NCBI GenBank assembly: GCA_002753095.1
Contig: PDZU01000016.1
Location: 1-52,127, forward strand
DNA length: 52,127 nucleotides
Reading direction: 5' to 3'
From: Magnetococcales bacterium
GTDB lineage: Bacteria; Pseudomonadota; Magnetococcia; Magnetococcales; Magnetaquicoccaceae
The stretch's first letter is position 1. Each line of letters begins with the position of its first letter. A model generated the notes under the pieces. It was not told where the DNA came from, ran no database searches, and worked only from the letters and a program-made list of their open reading frames with translations. Below, one piece after another: positions 8,697 to 17,049 of this stretch. A program made the position numbers and the translations under genes.

Positions 8697-10453
8697 ATAT
8701 TACTGTCCGCACCCGCTGCGTCATCTCTTTCCTGATTCTGACGACCATCGCCCTGGGGGTGGTGGCCGTCTACCTGGAAGAGACCCTGGGGGAGTGGTCC
8801 GACGCCCATGTGCTCTCGGAACTGCGCCGTTATGCCCTGACTGCGCGTGCCCTTCTGGAAGCCCAGGAAGAGCCTTTGCACAACGCCACTGTGGATGCCC
8901 TGGCCAATCTGCTTGGTCAGGATTTGACCGTGCGGGTCACCATCATTGCCGCTGACGGCACGGTCATGGGCGACTCTCTCCTGGATGGTGAAGATCTCAT
9001 TGCCATGGAAAACCATGCCCAACGCCCGGAAGTACTGGCCGCCTGGCAGGAGGGATTTGGTGTCAACAAACATTTTTCCACCACCCTTTCCCGGCCCATG
9101 CTCTATGTGGCGCTGCCCTTTCACCATGTTCTCGGCACGAGCGGGGTGGTGCGTACCGCCATCTCTCTGCACGATGTGCAAGCCATTCATACCCGCCTGG
9201 ATTGGGCGCTCTTTATCGGTGGTCTGCTGTTTATTGCCATCTGGATCCCGATGAGCAACCTCTCCACGCGCTGGACTTTCCAACCGTTGCGCTTTATCGC
9301 CGCCCAGGTACACAGCATGGTGCGCGGCACCCAGACCTCGCGCCTGCCGGTACACGGCAATGACACCCTGGCCGGTCTGGCCACCTCTCTCAATCTGCTG
9401 GCCGAAGAGAAGGAGGACATGTTGACCCTGCTGGCCCATCAGAAGGAGCAGATGACGGCGGTTCTGCAAAGCATGAGCGAAGGGGTGATCGCCATCGACA
9501 GCCAACAGCAGATCACCCTGATGAACCGTTCGGCCATCGAACTATTGCAACTACAGGAAAACGGCTTGGGCCGCCCCATCCAGCAGGCGTTGCCCGCACC
9601 GGTCATTGCCGCTCTGCCCCTGGACACGCAAAGCAAGGTCGTGCATCCCCACCAGGAGTTCACCCTGCCCGGCCCGCCCGAACGACAGCTTCTCGCGTTC
9701 ATCACGCCTTTGCATGGCCATCCTGGCTCATTGATCGTGCTGCGCGATGTGACCGAACGGCGCCGTTTGGATCGCATTCAACGGGAGTTTGTGGCCAATG
9801 TTTCGCATGAGTTGCGCACGCCGATCAGCATCATTCAGGCCAGCGCCCAAACCCTGCGCGAGAGCGCCCTGGAGGATCCGGAATACAGCCGCATTCTCAC
9901 CGTGGCCATGGAACGCAATGCCTACCGTTTGGGCAAGATTGTCGCGGATCTGCTGGAACTCTCTCGTCTGGAGGCCAATCGGGATCCGGTTGCCCTCCAC
10001 TCCTTCGCCCTGCTGCCCCTGGTAGAAGAGGCGGTGGCGTTGCTGCAGGAAAATGCGGATGAAAAGGCAATCACCATCCAGATTGCCCTGACCGAACAGA
10101 GCATGGTTCTGACCCATCCCGACCTTTTGCACCGGATATTGGCCAATTTTCTGGATAATGCCATCAAGTACACACCCGCCGGTAGTCGTCTGCTCGTGCA
10201 ACTCAAGCCCCACGGACAGCGGCAACGCCTGGAGGTGATCGATAACGGGCAAGGCATTGCCCCCCACCATCGTGAACATATTTTTGAGCGCTTTTATCGC
10301 GTCGATCCGGGCCAAAATCGCCACATGGGCGGCACCGGACTGGGACTGGCCATCGTCAAACATCTGGCCGAACGCATGGGCGCCGAGGTCGGCGTCGAAG
10401 AGGTACAACCACACGGTTCTCTTTTTTGGCTCGCCTTTCCCCACACATCCTAA
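8693..10453 (+). CDS. phoR: PhoR-like membrane sensor histidine kinase
   Basis: The protein has 586 residues. A first membrane helix (VISFLILTTIALGVVAVYL) is followed by a periplasmic region of about 140 residues, a second helix (ALFIGGLLFIAIWI), a HAMP linker, a PAS domain (MTAVLQSMSEGVIAID), a HisKA domain with phospho-acceptor His372 in NVSHELRTP, and a HATPase domain (NFLDNAIKYTP, GTGLGLAIVKHL). This order matches PhoR, although the large periplasmic region is more typical of non-enteric homologues. It should autophosphorylate and transfer to the coupled response regulator. The PAS domain is the likely site of input from a phosphate-transport complex. No pstSCAB genes are in the window. 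Confidence 0.8.
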   Translation: MNITVRTRCVISFLILTTIALGVVAVYLEETLGEWSDAHVLSELRRYALTARALLEAQEEPLHNATVDALANLLGQDLTVRVTIIAADGTVMGDSLLDGEDLIAMENHAQRPEVLAAWQEGFGVNKHFSTTLSRPMLYVALPFHHVLGTSGVVRTAISLHDVQAIHTRLDWALFIGGLLFIAIWIPMSNLSTRWTFQPLRFIAAQVHSMVRGTQTSRLPVHGNDTLAGLATSLNLLAEEKEDMLTLLAHQKEQMTAVLQSMSEGVIAIDSQQQITLMNRSAIELLQLQENGLGRPIQQALPAPVIAALPLDTQSKVVHPHQEFTLPGPPERQLLAFITPLHGHPGSLIVLRDVTERRRLDRIQREFVANVSHELRTPISIIQASAQTLRESALEDPEYSRILTVAMERNAYRLGKIVADLLELSRLEANRDPVALHSFALLPLVEEAVALLQENADEKAITIQIALTEQSMVLTHPDLLHRILANFLDNAIKYTPAGSRLLVQLKPHGQRQRLEVIDNGQGIAPHHREHIFERFYRVDPGQNRHMGGTGLGLAIVKHLAERMGAEVGVEEVQPHGSLFWLAFPHTS

Positions 10454-11059
10454 AGCCTGTTTTCTGTCCCAACGCCGACCCCCTGCAAAAGCGCACCGCC
10501 CACCTCTCTCTGCCGCATCACTGCCCCGTCTCCGTTGCCACATCCGCATATACATATTTGTAACAGGACGAATAACAATCTTCACGAATTTGACCGTTTT
10601 GTTACATGTATATGACAAACAAGTCATTCGCAGTTTGCCGTAATTTTACAACAATAAACTTTTAATTTGTCAAAATCTCATTTACACTCCTGACCCATGA
10701 ACAGCACGGGCAGTGGCGGGAAACATGAGATTGATATATCAACAATATCAATTTGTTGCATGTTAACAAACGCCCATACAGCAACACATTGCTTGACCTG
10801 TTAACCAATAAGCAACCAATAGAAATGAGATATTTGTGCCAAACGCATTAAAATTCAATAAACAGACAGAATTAAAATGGCGCAATAATAGAAATACAAC
10901 CTTAACCAAAACAGAAAGAGCAGGGAATACTCACCATGCCAATACCCCGGACAATCTGTACGGTCTGGGATCGCTACCGGGGTAACCGGCGGCGATCCAC
11001 GCATACCGTAACGCTATTTCATCAGAACCATTCCAGAAAGGAGGCTCAGGCAACACACC
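10454..11059. other. 606-base non-coding region upstream of the PiT gene
   Basis: No convincing gene is present. The part from about 10600 to 10930 is markedly AT-rich compared with its flanks, as expected for a promoter region. Three loosely repeated units spaced 11 bases apart (TTGTCAT, ATGTAAC, CGGTCAA, read on the minus strand over 10586-10618) resemble a Pho box but point away from the PiT gene. A 43-codon open frame at 10936-11067 with a fair ribosome site overlaps the PiT start and could be a leader peptide, but nothing else supports it. The hairpin at 10968-10998 is listed separately. Confidence 0.5.
10968..10998 (+). promoter_or_regulatory. leader hairpin before the PiT gene
   Basis: GGATCGC and GCGATCC enclose a second helix, CCGG-GGTAA-CCGG, giving a 31-nt stem-loop with one 2x2 internal mismatch. 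It ends about 60 bases before the PiT start and is not followed by a T-tract, so it is not a simple terminator. It could stabilise the mRNA or affect translation. The function is unknown. Confidence 0.35.
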
Positions 11060-12115
11060 ATGGATAGCAATACCATTTACCTACTGATGTGGGGCACGAT
11101 CATCATTGTGCTCATTTTCGACTTTACCAACGGCTTTCATGATGCCTCCAACATTACCGGCACCATCATCGCCTCACGGGCCATGACACCGATTCAGGCC
11201 TCCATCCTGACGGGTGTTTTTCACTTCATCGGCCCCATGTTGGGGGGGGTGGCGGTGGCCAACACCATTGGCGGTTTCGTCAAGATCGATGATCTGCCAA
11301 AAATCATGTCACTCAGCATTGTTCTGAGTGGTATTTGCGGCTCCATCTTCTGGAATCTGCTCACGTGGTGGTTTGGTCTGCCCTCCTCCTCCTCGCACGC
11401 CCTGGTGGGTGGCGTGGCAGGGGCTGTGCTCTTTGCTGCCGGGGCCGACCATGTCAACTGGGGCATTCAGGCTTTTGTGGAAAAGGGCAAGATGAGTGGG
11501 GTGACCAAGGTATTGCTCTCCTTGTTCATCTCTCCGGTGCTGGGCTTTATTTTCGCCTATATATTGCAGAAAATTGTCCGCCGCCTCACCAACGCCGCCA
11601 AACCCTCGATCGATCGCTTCTTCAAGGGCAGCCAATATATCAGCGCCGCCGCCCTCTCCTTCTCGCATGGCACCAATGATGCCCAAAAGAGTATGGGGAT
11701 TATCGCCCTGGCCCTTTTCCTGGGTGGATCGATCGAAAAATTCTTTGTCCCCTCCTGGGTGATTCTGGTCTGTGCTGGCATCATCACCATGGGCAACATG
11801 ATGGGCGGTTGGCGTATTGCCCGTACCGTTGGCTTTGGTATCTACCGCGTGCGACCCATCCACTCTTTCAACTCGCAATTAACCTCTTCCGTTGTCATCT
11901 TTGGGGCCGCCCTGGTTGGCGCACCGGTTTCGACCACCCATGTGGCCAGTTCCTCGATCATGGGTGTGGGCTCCGCCGATCGGCCAAAAGCGGTCAAATG
12001 GCGTAAAGGAAAAGAGATCTTTGCCACGTGGCTGCTCACCATTCCAGGCTCCGGCTTGGTTGGTGGACTGACCTATCTGGCCGCCAACCTGCTCTTCAAT
12101 GTTGGTGCCAGATAA
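11060..12115 (+). CDS. PiT-family inorganic phosphate transporter
   Basis: This inner-membrane low-affinity phosphate symporter has 351 residues and about ten hydrophobic helices. Both PiT signature repeats are visible: DFTNGFHDASN near residue 22 and SFSHGTNDAQKSMG near residue 205, the second being the GTNDxQK motif. The AGGAGG sequence is unusually far (15 bases) from the ATG, and a CAGG nearer the start may serve instead. The downstream DUF47 gene starts 77 bases later and is the usual partner of PiT transporters. Together with the phoB/phoR-like genes upstream this makes a phosphate-uptake block. Confidence 0.9.
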   Translation: MDSNTIYLLMWGTIIIVLIFDFTNGFHDASNITGTIIASRAMTPIQASILTGVFHFIGPMLGGVAVANTIGGFVKIDDLPKIMSLSIVLSGICGSIFWNLLTWWFGLPSSSSHALVGGVAGAVLFAAGADHVNWGIQAFVEKGKMSGVTKVLLSLFISPVLGFIFAYILQKIVRRLTNAAKPSIDRFFKGSQYISAAALSFSHGTNDAQKSMGIIALALFLGGSIEKFFVPSWVILVCAGIITMGNMMGGWRIARTVGFGIYRVRPIHSFNSQLTSSVVIFGAALVGAPVSTTHVASSSIMGVGSADRPKAVKWRKGKEIFATWLLTIPGSGLVGGLTYLAANLLFNVGAR

Positions 12116-12192
12116 CGCATACGAACCGGCAAGGTTCGTTTGAATAAACACATACACACACACTTCAAATTCAGTATTGATAGGAGAATATC

Positions 12193-12888
12193 ATGGGTGC
12201 TTCAAGTCCCGTCGTTGGTAGCCTGCTCGACAACATCTTCCCCCGCGTGCCGCCGTTTTTCAGCTATCTGCACGCCCAGTCCGAACTGCTGGCCAAAGCG
12301 TTCACGGCGCTCGTCGTTTACATGGAAAAAGGCGAGCACAGCCGCGCTGAAGAGGTAATCGCCATCGAACAACAGTCCGAAGAGATGAAAGAACGGCTGT
12401 TGATCACCCTCAATGCCGCCTTCTCCACCCCCATGGATCGGGAAGATGTCTTCCGTTGCATCACCTCCATCCACGAACCGATCTGGTCGGCACGCATCGC
12501 CGTCGAAGAGATGGACTCCCTGGGCATCGGTGTTGACAACTATGCCCTGGAAATGGCCGTCACCATGCGTGAAGCGGTCATCTCCCTGCAACGCGGTTAT
12601 GAAAAGTTGGAGCGCAATCCGGCAACCGCCGATGGCGAGGCCATCTCCGCTTCCAAGGTGCATCTCTCCATCGACAAGACCTATCGCCGCGCCCTGGCCG
12701 GTCTTTACAACATCGATGACTCTCTCAAGGCGCTGCAGTCCGATGCACCGGGCGCCAAGGAAGAGGCGATGAAGAGGGTGGTTGACATCCTCAAACGGCG
12801 CGAGATGTACCGCCATATTCATCTGTGTGGCCGTCAGATTGCCGATGCGGGCACCGTACTGCACGGCATCGTCGTACAACTGAGCTAG
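12193..12888 (+). CDS. DUF47/PhoU-like protein, PiT partner
   Basis: This cytoplasmic all-helical protein has 231 residues and belongs to the DUF47 (PhoU_div, TIGR00153-type) family. Conserved E/D-rich helical segments (EVIAIEQQSEEMKERLL, SIHEPIWSARIAVEEMD) resemble the metal-binding helices of PhoU. DUF47 proteins are commonly encoded beside PiT transporters and are thought to regulate them, and the same pairing is seen here. The ATG follows AGGAGAATATC. A strong hairpin lies 18 bases after the stop. Confidence 0.85.
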   Translation: MGASSPVVGSLLDNIFPRVPPFFSYLHAQSELLAKAFTALVVYMEKGEHSRAEEVIAIEQQSEEMKERLLITLNAAFSTPMDREDVFRCITSIHEPIWSARIAVEEMDSLGIGVDNYALEMAVTMREAVISLQRGYEKLERNPATADGEAISASKVHLSIDKTYRRALAGLYNIDDSLKALQSDAPGAKEEAMKRVVDILKRREMYRHIHLCGRQIADAGTVLHGIVVQLS

Positions 12889-12905
12889 TTAAAGCGCTTC
12901 ACTTT

Positions 12906-12937
12906 GCCGATGCTGTCGTTGTTGAGGCAGCATCGGC
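12906..12937 (+). terminator. perfect 10-bp hairpin after the DUF47 gene
   Basis: GCCGATGCTG and CAGCATCGGC form a perfect stem with a 12-base loop. No T-tract follows (the next bases are CCCTTCCCCC), so intrinsic termination would be weak. It may attenuate transcription between the PiT-DUF47 pair and the following regulator gene. Confidence 0.45.
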
Positions 12938-12967
12938 CCCTTCCCCCACCCATGGGCTGCTCTGGCA

Positions 12968-13690
12968 ATGTCGTACATTCTCGTCATCGATGATGAACCG
13001 GAACTGCTTACCGTCCTGGAGTATAATTTGCGCCGCGAAGGGTATCAGACCCAATCCTTTCAGAATGGCGAAGAAGGATTGCGCTGGATTGACCAACAGG
13101 GTCCACCGATGCTGGCGCTGTTGGATGTGATGCTGCCCGGTATCTCTGGCGTAGAGATTTGCTACCGTCTGCGCGCTCAGGAGAGCACCAGAGAAACACC
13201 CATTGTCTTTCTCAGCGCCAAAGGCAATGAAATTGATCGGGTCATTGGCTTTGAGTTGGGTGCCGATGATTATGTGGTCAAACCGTTCAATGTACGGGAG
13301 TTGTTGCTGCGCATCCGTGCCGTTCTGCGCCGGGGGGCCACACCAAGCGCACCGACCAGCCCAGAGAAGCAACTGCTGCTGTGTGGGGAGATCCGCCTCG
13401 ATCAAAAACGACACCAAGTGTGGGTCAACAACCTGGAAGTGGCTCTGACCAGCATAGAATTCAATCTGTTGATGGTTCTGCTCGGACGGCAGGGATACAT
13501 TCAATCCAGAGGAAATCTGTTGGCCGAAGCCTGGGGAGGGCATGCCACGGTCCATGAACGGACTGTGGATGTCAACATCAAACGTCTGAGGGAAAAACTG
13601 GGCGAGGCTGGTCATCGTCTGGAGACCATTCGCGGTATCGGTTACCGCCTACGCTGCAGTGGGACGATGGACAACGGCAGCGCGTTGTAA
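12968..13690 (+). CDS. second PhoB-like OmpR-family response regulator, no adjacent kinase
   Basis: The regulator has 240 residues, with a receiver domain (ILVIDDEPELLTV, phospho-acceptor Asp in LALLDVMLPG, FLSAKG, VVKPF) and an OmpR-type winged helix (ERTVDVNIKRLREKLG, TIRGIGYRL). It is clearly a paralogue of the regulator at 7986-8696, and LTSIEFNLL against LTSMEFKLL shows how close they are. No kinase gene is adjacent, so it may be driven by the PhoR-like kinase or by one elsewhere. It follows the DUF47 gene after a hairpin and has no clear ribosome site, which suggests weak or separately controlled expression. Phosphate control is inferred from location only. Confidence 0.75.
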   Translation: MSYILVIDDEPELLTVLEYNLRREGYQTQSFQNGEEGLRWIDQQGPPMLALLDVMLPGISGVEICYRLRAQESTRETPIVFLSAKGNEIDRVIGFELGADDYVVKPFNVRELLLRIRAVLRRGATPSAPTSPEKQLLLCGEIRLDQKRHQVWVNNLEVALTSIEFNLLMVLLGRQGYIQSRGNLLAEAWGGHATVHERTVDVNIKRLREKLGEAGHRLETIRGIGYRLRCSGTMDNGSAL

Positions 13691-13766
13691 ACCTCGAATG
13701 GCTGGACGTTACACGCTGCCTCGCTGCTGCGCTCTGGATGGACCACGAAGCCCCCATCAGAATATC

Positions 13767-13807
13767 AACACCGTAGCACAGCAAGCACTGGCCAGCGCCA
13801 CGGTGTT
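13767..13807. terminator. weak inverted repeat between convergent genes
   Basis: AACACCGT and ACGGTGTT form an 8-bp stem around a 25-base loop, between the stop of the second PhoB-like gene and the stop of the convergent FGE-domain gene. The position suits a bidirectional terminator, but there is no clear T-tract on either side. Confidence 0.25.
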
Positions 13808-13815
13808 GTTATCGT

Positions 13816-14574
13816 CTAACGCACCATCACCACCCGAAAACCCACATTGCTGAACTGGCTGTCTGGAGCCAAGTTGAAACGGTAGGCGGAACGGATACGC
13901 CCCTCGGCGTTGTTCCAACTGCCGCCCCGCAACACCCGTGTGCTGCCTTCTGCCGGACCTTTGGGATCCAGAACCGGGGAATCACCGTAATACGCGGCAC
14001 CATACCAATCCAGGCACCACTCATGCGCATTGCCCAGCATGTCGTACAGACCCCAAGCGTTGGGCTTCAGACGACCGACACTGCGCACACTTTTGACACC
14101 ATTCTCTGGACCGCCGCACCAGGCGTACAGGGCAATCTCCTCTGCCCCATCCCCCCAGGGACGGTTGGTCACCGAACCGGCTCTGGCGGCATACTCCCAC
14201 TCCGCCTCACTGGGCAGGCGATAGGCTTGGGTATTTTCTTTTTCGTTCAGGGTGCGTACAAATGCTTGTGCATCCTCCCAACTGACCCGCTCCACCGGCA
14301 ATGTCCGTCCTTTGGCCGCACTGGGGTTGCTGCCCATGACCGCCACCCACTGCTGCTGGGTGACCGGATATTTGCCACACAAAAAGGGTTTGCTGATCGT
14401 GACTGTGTGTTGCGGCAACTCATCACCCGCCGCCATGCCATCAAAATGGACATCCGCCCCCATCAGGAAAGATCCTGCCGGGATCGGCACAAACTCCATG
14501 CCGAAGCCGTTGCTGTAGGTTTTGTTCATCTCCACAGGTTTGACCGCTCCAGGGGCCGTGCTCTTTGCTCTCAT
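13816..14574 (-). CDS. formylglycine-generating enzyme (SUMF1/FGE-sulfatase) domain protein
   Basis: The protein has 252 residues and the FGE-sulfatase fold across its whole length: MEFVPIPAGSFLMG near residue 25, a YPVTQQQWVAVMG segment, RLPSEAEWEYAARAG near 120, and VLRGGSWNN...YRF near 215, ending GFRVVMVR. Catalytic FGEs carry copper-binding cysteines just after the GGS motif. Here that stretch has Asn and Arg, so formylglycine formation is unlikely. Many such proteins have other or unknown roles, some in signalling or carbohydrate binding. There is no signal peptide, so it is probably cytoplasmic. GAGGAG lies about ten bases before the ATG. A second family member is at 17950-18663. Confidence 0.8.
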   Translation of the reverse strand: MRAKSTAPGAVKPVEMNKTYSNGFGMEFVPIPAGSFLMGADVHFDGMAAGDELPQHTVTISKPFLCGKYPVTQQQWVAVMGSNPSAAKGRTLPVERVSWEDAQAFVRTLNEKENTQAYRLPSEAEWEYAARAGSVTNRPWGDGAEEIALYAWCGGPENGVKSVRSVGRLKPNAWGLYDMLGNAHEWCLDWYGAAYYGDSPVLDPKGPAEGSTRVLRGGSWNNAEGRIRSAYRFNLAPDSQFSNVGFRVVMVR

Positions 14575-14635
14575 GGTCTCTTTTCTCCTCTCATTGCCGA
14601 ATTAGCGCACCCTATCCATGGTCCCAATCCATGCC

Positions 14636-15142
14636 TCAACCGCCCGCCCAGAAGAAAAATTCCACGTAGAACGGTCCGCTACTGGTCTTGAAATACTGTT
14701 TGATACTGTCAAAATTGGATTTATACTGCATGCGGTAATCCTTGCCGGAGATCAGAGTCGGCGGGGTCAGATGAATGGCCGCAAAACGGTTGGACAGTTT
14801 GGTCTGCAAGCCGCCGGCGATCATGTTACCCAACTCCCCGAAGCCATCCCCTGCCTCTCCGAACAAGGAGTCATACTCCTCCCCGGCAAAATTGCCGGCC
14901 AGTTGCAGCGCCAAATGCAGGGGGGAGGCCAGATGGACCCCGCCGTGAATTCCGCCAGAAAAATTGATCACGATGGTGACCTCGGTCTCCGGCGGGCGAT
15001 AGGAGTCATCCTCCCGTTTCATGACCAGCGGCCCCGGCGCAATTTCAATCGATAAAAAAGTCAGAAAAACATCCCGCACCGACTCCTTGATCAACTCAGC
15101 AAATTCCTTTTTGATTGTCACCTGGGACAAATCTTCTTTCAT
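14636..15142 (-). CDS. CheX-like chemotaxis phosphatase-family protein
   Basis: This cytoplasmic protein of about 168 residues has the CheX/CheC-type fold. The key segment is GFGELGNMIAGGLQTKL near residue 97, whose ExxN pair (Glu and Asn of ELGN) matches the catalytic pair that hydrolyses phospho-CheY in CheX. The ATG at 15142 follows AGGAGTGG with suitable spacing; the open frame extends to 15178 but that start is less likely. No cheY or other chemotaxis gene is nearby, so it may act on a distant regulator. The family call rests on one motif and overall pattern. Confidence 0.65.
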   Translation of the reverse strand: MKEDLSQVTIKKEFAELIKESVRDVFLTFLSIEIAPGPLVMKREDDSYRPPETEVTIVINFSGGIHGGVHLASPLHLALQLAGNFAGEEYDSLFGEAGDGFGELGNMIAGGLQTKLSNRFAAIHLTPPTLISGKDYRMQYKSNFDSIKQYFKTSSGPFYVEFFFWAGG

Positions 15143-15315
15143 GCCGCACCCACTCCTGATGTCAGAGAAATCGGACACACACCCCGCTTGTCACACCGGC
15201 CCAATTGTAACAAACGAGCCGCCACAGTGTAAAAGAGAAAAATCCATCTTTGGCGGCGTACAATCCCATCCAAGGCGACCATGCAACAGGCACCAGAACG
15301 GGCTTGCCCGCCTTG

Positions 15316-15373
15316 CCCCTTGCTTCAAGAGCCCACACACACAACCCGCCGTGCGGACTCTTAAAGCAAGGGG
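15316..15373. repeat. long imperfect palindrome between CheX-like and DUF3467 genes
   Basis: CCCCTTGCTT at 15316-15325 and AAGCAAGGGG at 15364-15373 pair perfectly. After one mismatch a further five pairs (AAGAG with CTCTT) follow, and the loop contains a small CCGC/GCGG hairpin. The structure begins 11 bases after the DUF3467 stop on the minus strand. It lacks a T-tract. It could be a mRNA-end structure or a REP-like palindrome, since RAYT transposases are present in this genome. Confidence 0.45.
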
Positions 15374-15383
15374 AGCCACACCA

Positions 15384-15686
15384 CTATAACTTGAGCGTAC
15401 CAAAACGCTCCTCGTACTGGCGCACGGCCATATCCAGCATCACCTGCAGTCGTTTGGCCGCATACGGGTTCATCACCATGCGATTGGTCAGGTTGACCTT
15501 GACCTCTTTTTGCCCGGACTGCCACGCCTGATTGGAGCCAAACAGAATCATGATCTCTTCCCGCGTACCCAACACATTGCACACGTTGGCGAAAGAGGTC
15601 TGCATCTGGCTGTCGTCCCAGACAATTTTGGGATCTTCCTCGCCACCGTCACGACGGGTTACCAGCGGTTCACTTTCATTTACCAT
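15384..15686 (-). CDS. DUF3467 family protein
   Basis: This small protein of about 100 residues matches the DUF3467 pattern: PKIVWDDSQMQTSFANVCNV, then ILFGSNQAW, VKVNLTNRMVMNPYAAKRL and a C-terminal helix ending RFGTLKL. The family is widespread and its biochemical role is unknown. The ATG at 15686 (MVNESE) was preferred because GAGG lies nine bases before it; two in-frame starts lie just upstream. It is on the same strand as the CheX-like gene about 240 bases downstream, with a palindrome between, so co-transcription is uncertain. Confidence 0.7.
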   Translation of the reverse strand: MVNESEPLVTRRDGGEEDPKIVWDDSQMQTSFANVCNVLGTREEIMILFGSNQAWQSGQKEVKVNLTNRMVMNPYAAKRLQVMLDMAVRQYEERFGTLKL

Positions 15687-15806
15687 GTTCTTCATCCTCT
15701 GCAATAATTAAAACCGGCACCTTCCGTAACAACTGGGCGGCATGATAACAGCATTTGCGGCCATTTTCCTTGATTTTTTGTATCAGGCACACCTTTCCTC
15801 GGCGCG

Positions 15807-16928
15807 TCAGCGCCAAAAGGAGAGCAGCACCGGATCAGGCACCTGGGCACGCCAGTTGCGGGCCAGTTGTCGCAGAAGATCCTGTTGTGCGCCGGTCAGT
15901 GTGCGGGTCAGAAGGGGCAGCGCCTGTTCTGCCTGCCGATTGCCTCGTGTTGCGGCGATGGCCAACCAAGTACAGGCAGAAAAAGCCAGTTCCGCTTGGG
16001 GTTCATTGCCGCAACCCACGGCTGATGCCACCTGGGCAGGGAGAAACCCCTGCGTGGCAGACTCACGCAACCAAGCCATGGCCGCGCGACGCTGGGCGGC
16101 ACTCTCTTCACCAACCACCTTCAGCAAAGCCAGATTGTACTGGGCCACGGGATAACCGCTTTCGGCGGCGCGGCGAAACCATTCTGACGCCTCTTTCCTG
16201 TTTTCGGTTACCCCCTGACCTTGGTAGAGAAGGATGCCCAGGTCATGTTGGGCGATGACATGCCCCTGTTGGGCGGCACGGCGCAGCCAACGTGCTGCTT
16301 GGCGCCGATCGACGGTCACCCCCAGACCTTGGAAGTGGGTCACCCCCAGTTGGTATTGGGCTGGGGCATGCCCCAACTCCCCGGCGTGACGAAACCAGTT
16401 GGCAGCCTCACGCAGATTGACCGGCACCCCGGAACCGTGTTGAAAGGAGAGTGCCAGATTATAATAGTCCGAAGCCTGCAAAATTTTTTCGTTTTCTGCC
16501 TCCCGATTGGTTGGCTCGTGCGCATCGCGCAACAAGCCGTACAGCACCTGTCCGCGCAGATCACCCTGCCTTGCCGCCCGCGCCAACCAGGAAAGCGCTT
16601 GTTTCTCCTCTTTGGGCGTGCCCAGTCCCAGCCAGCGCATCAAGCCATAGTCTGTCTGTCCGCTGGCACTCCCCCCCTCTGCCGCCATGGCAAACCAGAA
16701 CAGCGCCTTCGCTGCATTGCGCGTTGTCTCCTCCCCTTGCAGATAGCGCAGCCCCAATGTGGTCTGCGCCTGCAGGTTGCCGGCAACGGCCTCGGCGCGC
16801 AAACGCTCCGCCTCGACTTCGGCAGACCAACCGTTGGCCAGCCAAAAGCCCGTCAAAACAGCCAAACATCGGCTCCATTTTCGCCTGTTGAACAATCTGC
16901 CTCCAAAAAAAATAGTCCAATCGCCCAT
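15807..16928 (-). CDS. Sel1-like (TPR-type) repeat protein
   Basis: The protein has about 373 residues, starting with a hydrophobic segment (CLAVLTGFWLANGWSAE) that looks like a signal peptide or anchor. It is followed by at least six Sel1-like repeats such as AQYQLGVTHFQGLGVTVDRRQAARWLRRAAQQGH and its neighbours. These alpha/alpha repeats serve as protein-interaction scaffolds in the periplasm or envelope. The start is uncertain: the open frame reaches 17000, but MGDWTIFF at 16928 puts the signal peptide close to the N-terminus; no good ribosome site was seen. No partner can be inferred from the neighbours. Confidence 0.75.
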   Translation of the reverse strand: MGDWTIFFGGRLFNRRKWSRCLAVLTGFWLANGWSAEVEAERLRAEAVAGNLQAQTTLGLRYLQGEETTRNAAKALFWFAMAAEGGSASGQTDYGLMRWLGLGTPKEEKQALSWLARAARQGDLRGQVLYGLLRDAHEPTNREAENEKILQASDYYNLALSFQHGSGVPVNLREAANWFRHAGELGHAPAQYQLGVTHFQGLGVTVDRRQAARWLRRAAQQGHVIAQHDLGILLYQGQGVTENRKEASEWFRRAAESGYPVAQYNLALLKVVGEESAAQRRAAMAWLRESATQGFLPAQVASAVGCGNEPQAELAFSACTWLAIAATRGNRQAEQALPLLTRTLTGAQQDLLRQLARNWRAQVPDPVLLSFWR

Positions 16929-17049
16929 AAATCGACAAAAATTGCAAGAAGAGGCTTGAATGATGTCGCACTCCCAGCCACAATAAAGGGCTGTTGCCAT
17001 CCTGGCGCGATGCTTCTTTGGCTCTTCTCAACCTAATGAAAGGCTGGAT

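Noticed and set aside
10586-10618. Pho-box-like repeats upstream of the PiT gene
   Set aside because: The three units match the consensus only loosely and are oriented away from the PiT gene, so they were not annotated as a regulatory site.
10936-11067. 43-codon open frame before the PiT gene
   Set aside because: It has a fair ribosome site but no recognisable sequence, and it overlaps a stable hairpin. It is mentioned only as a possible leader.
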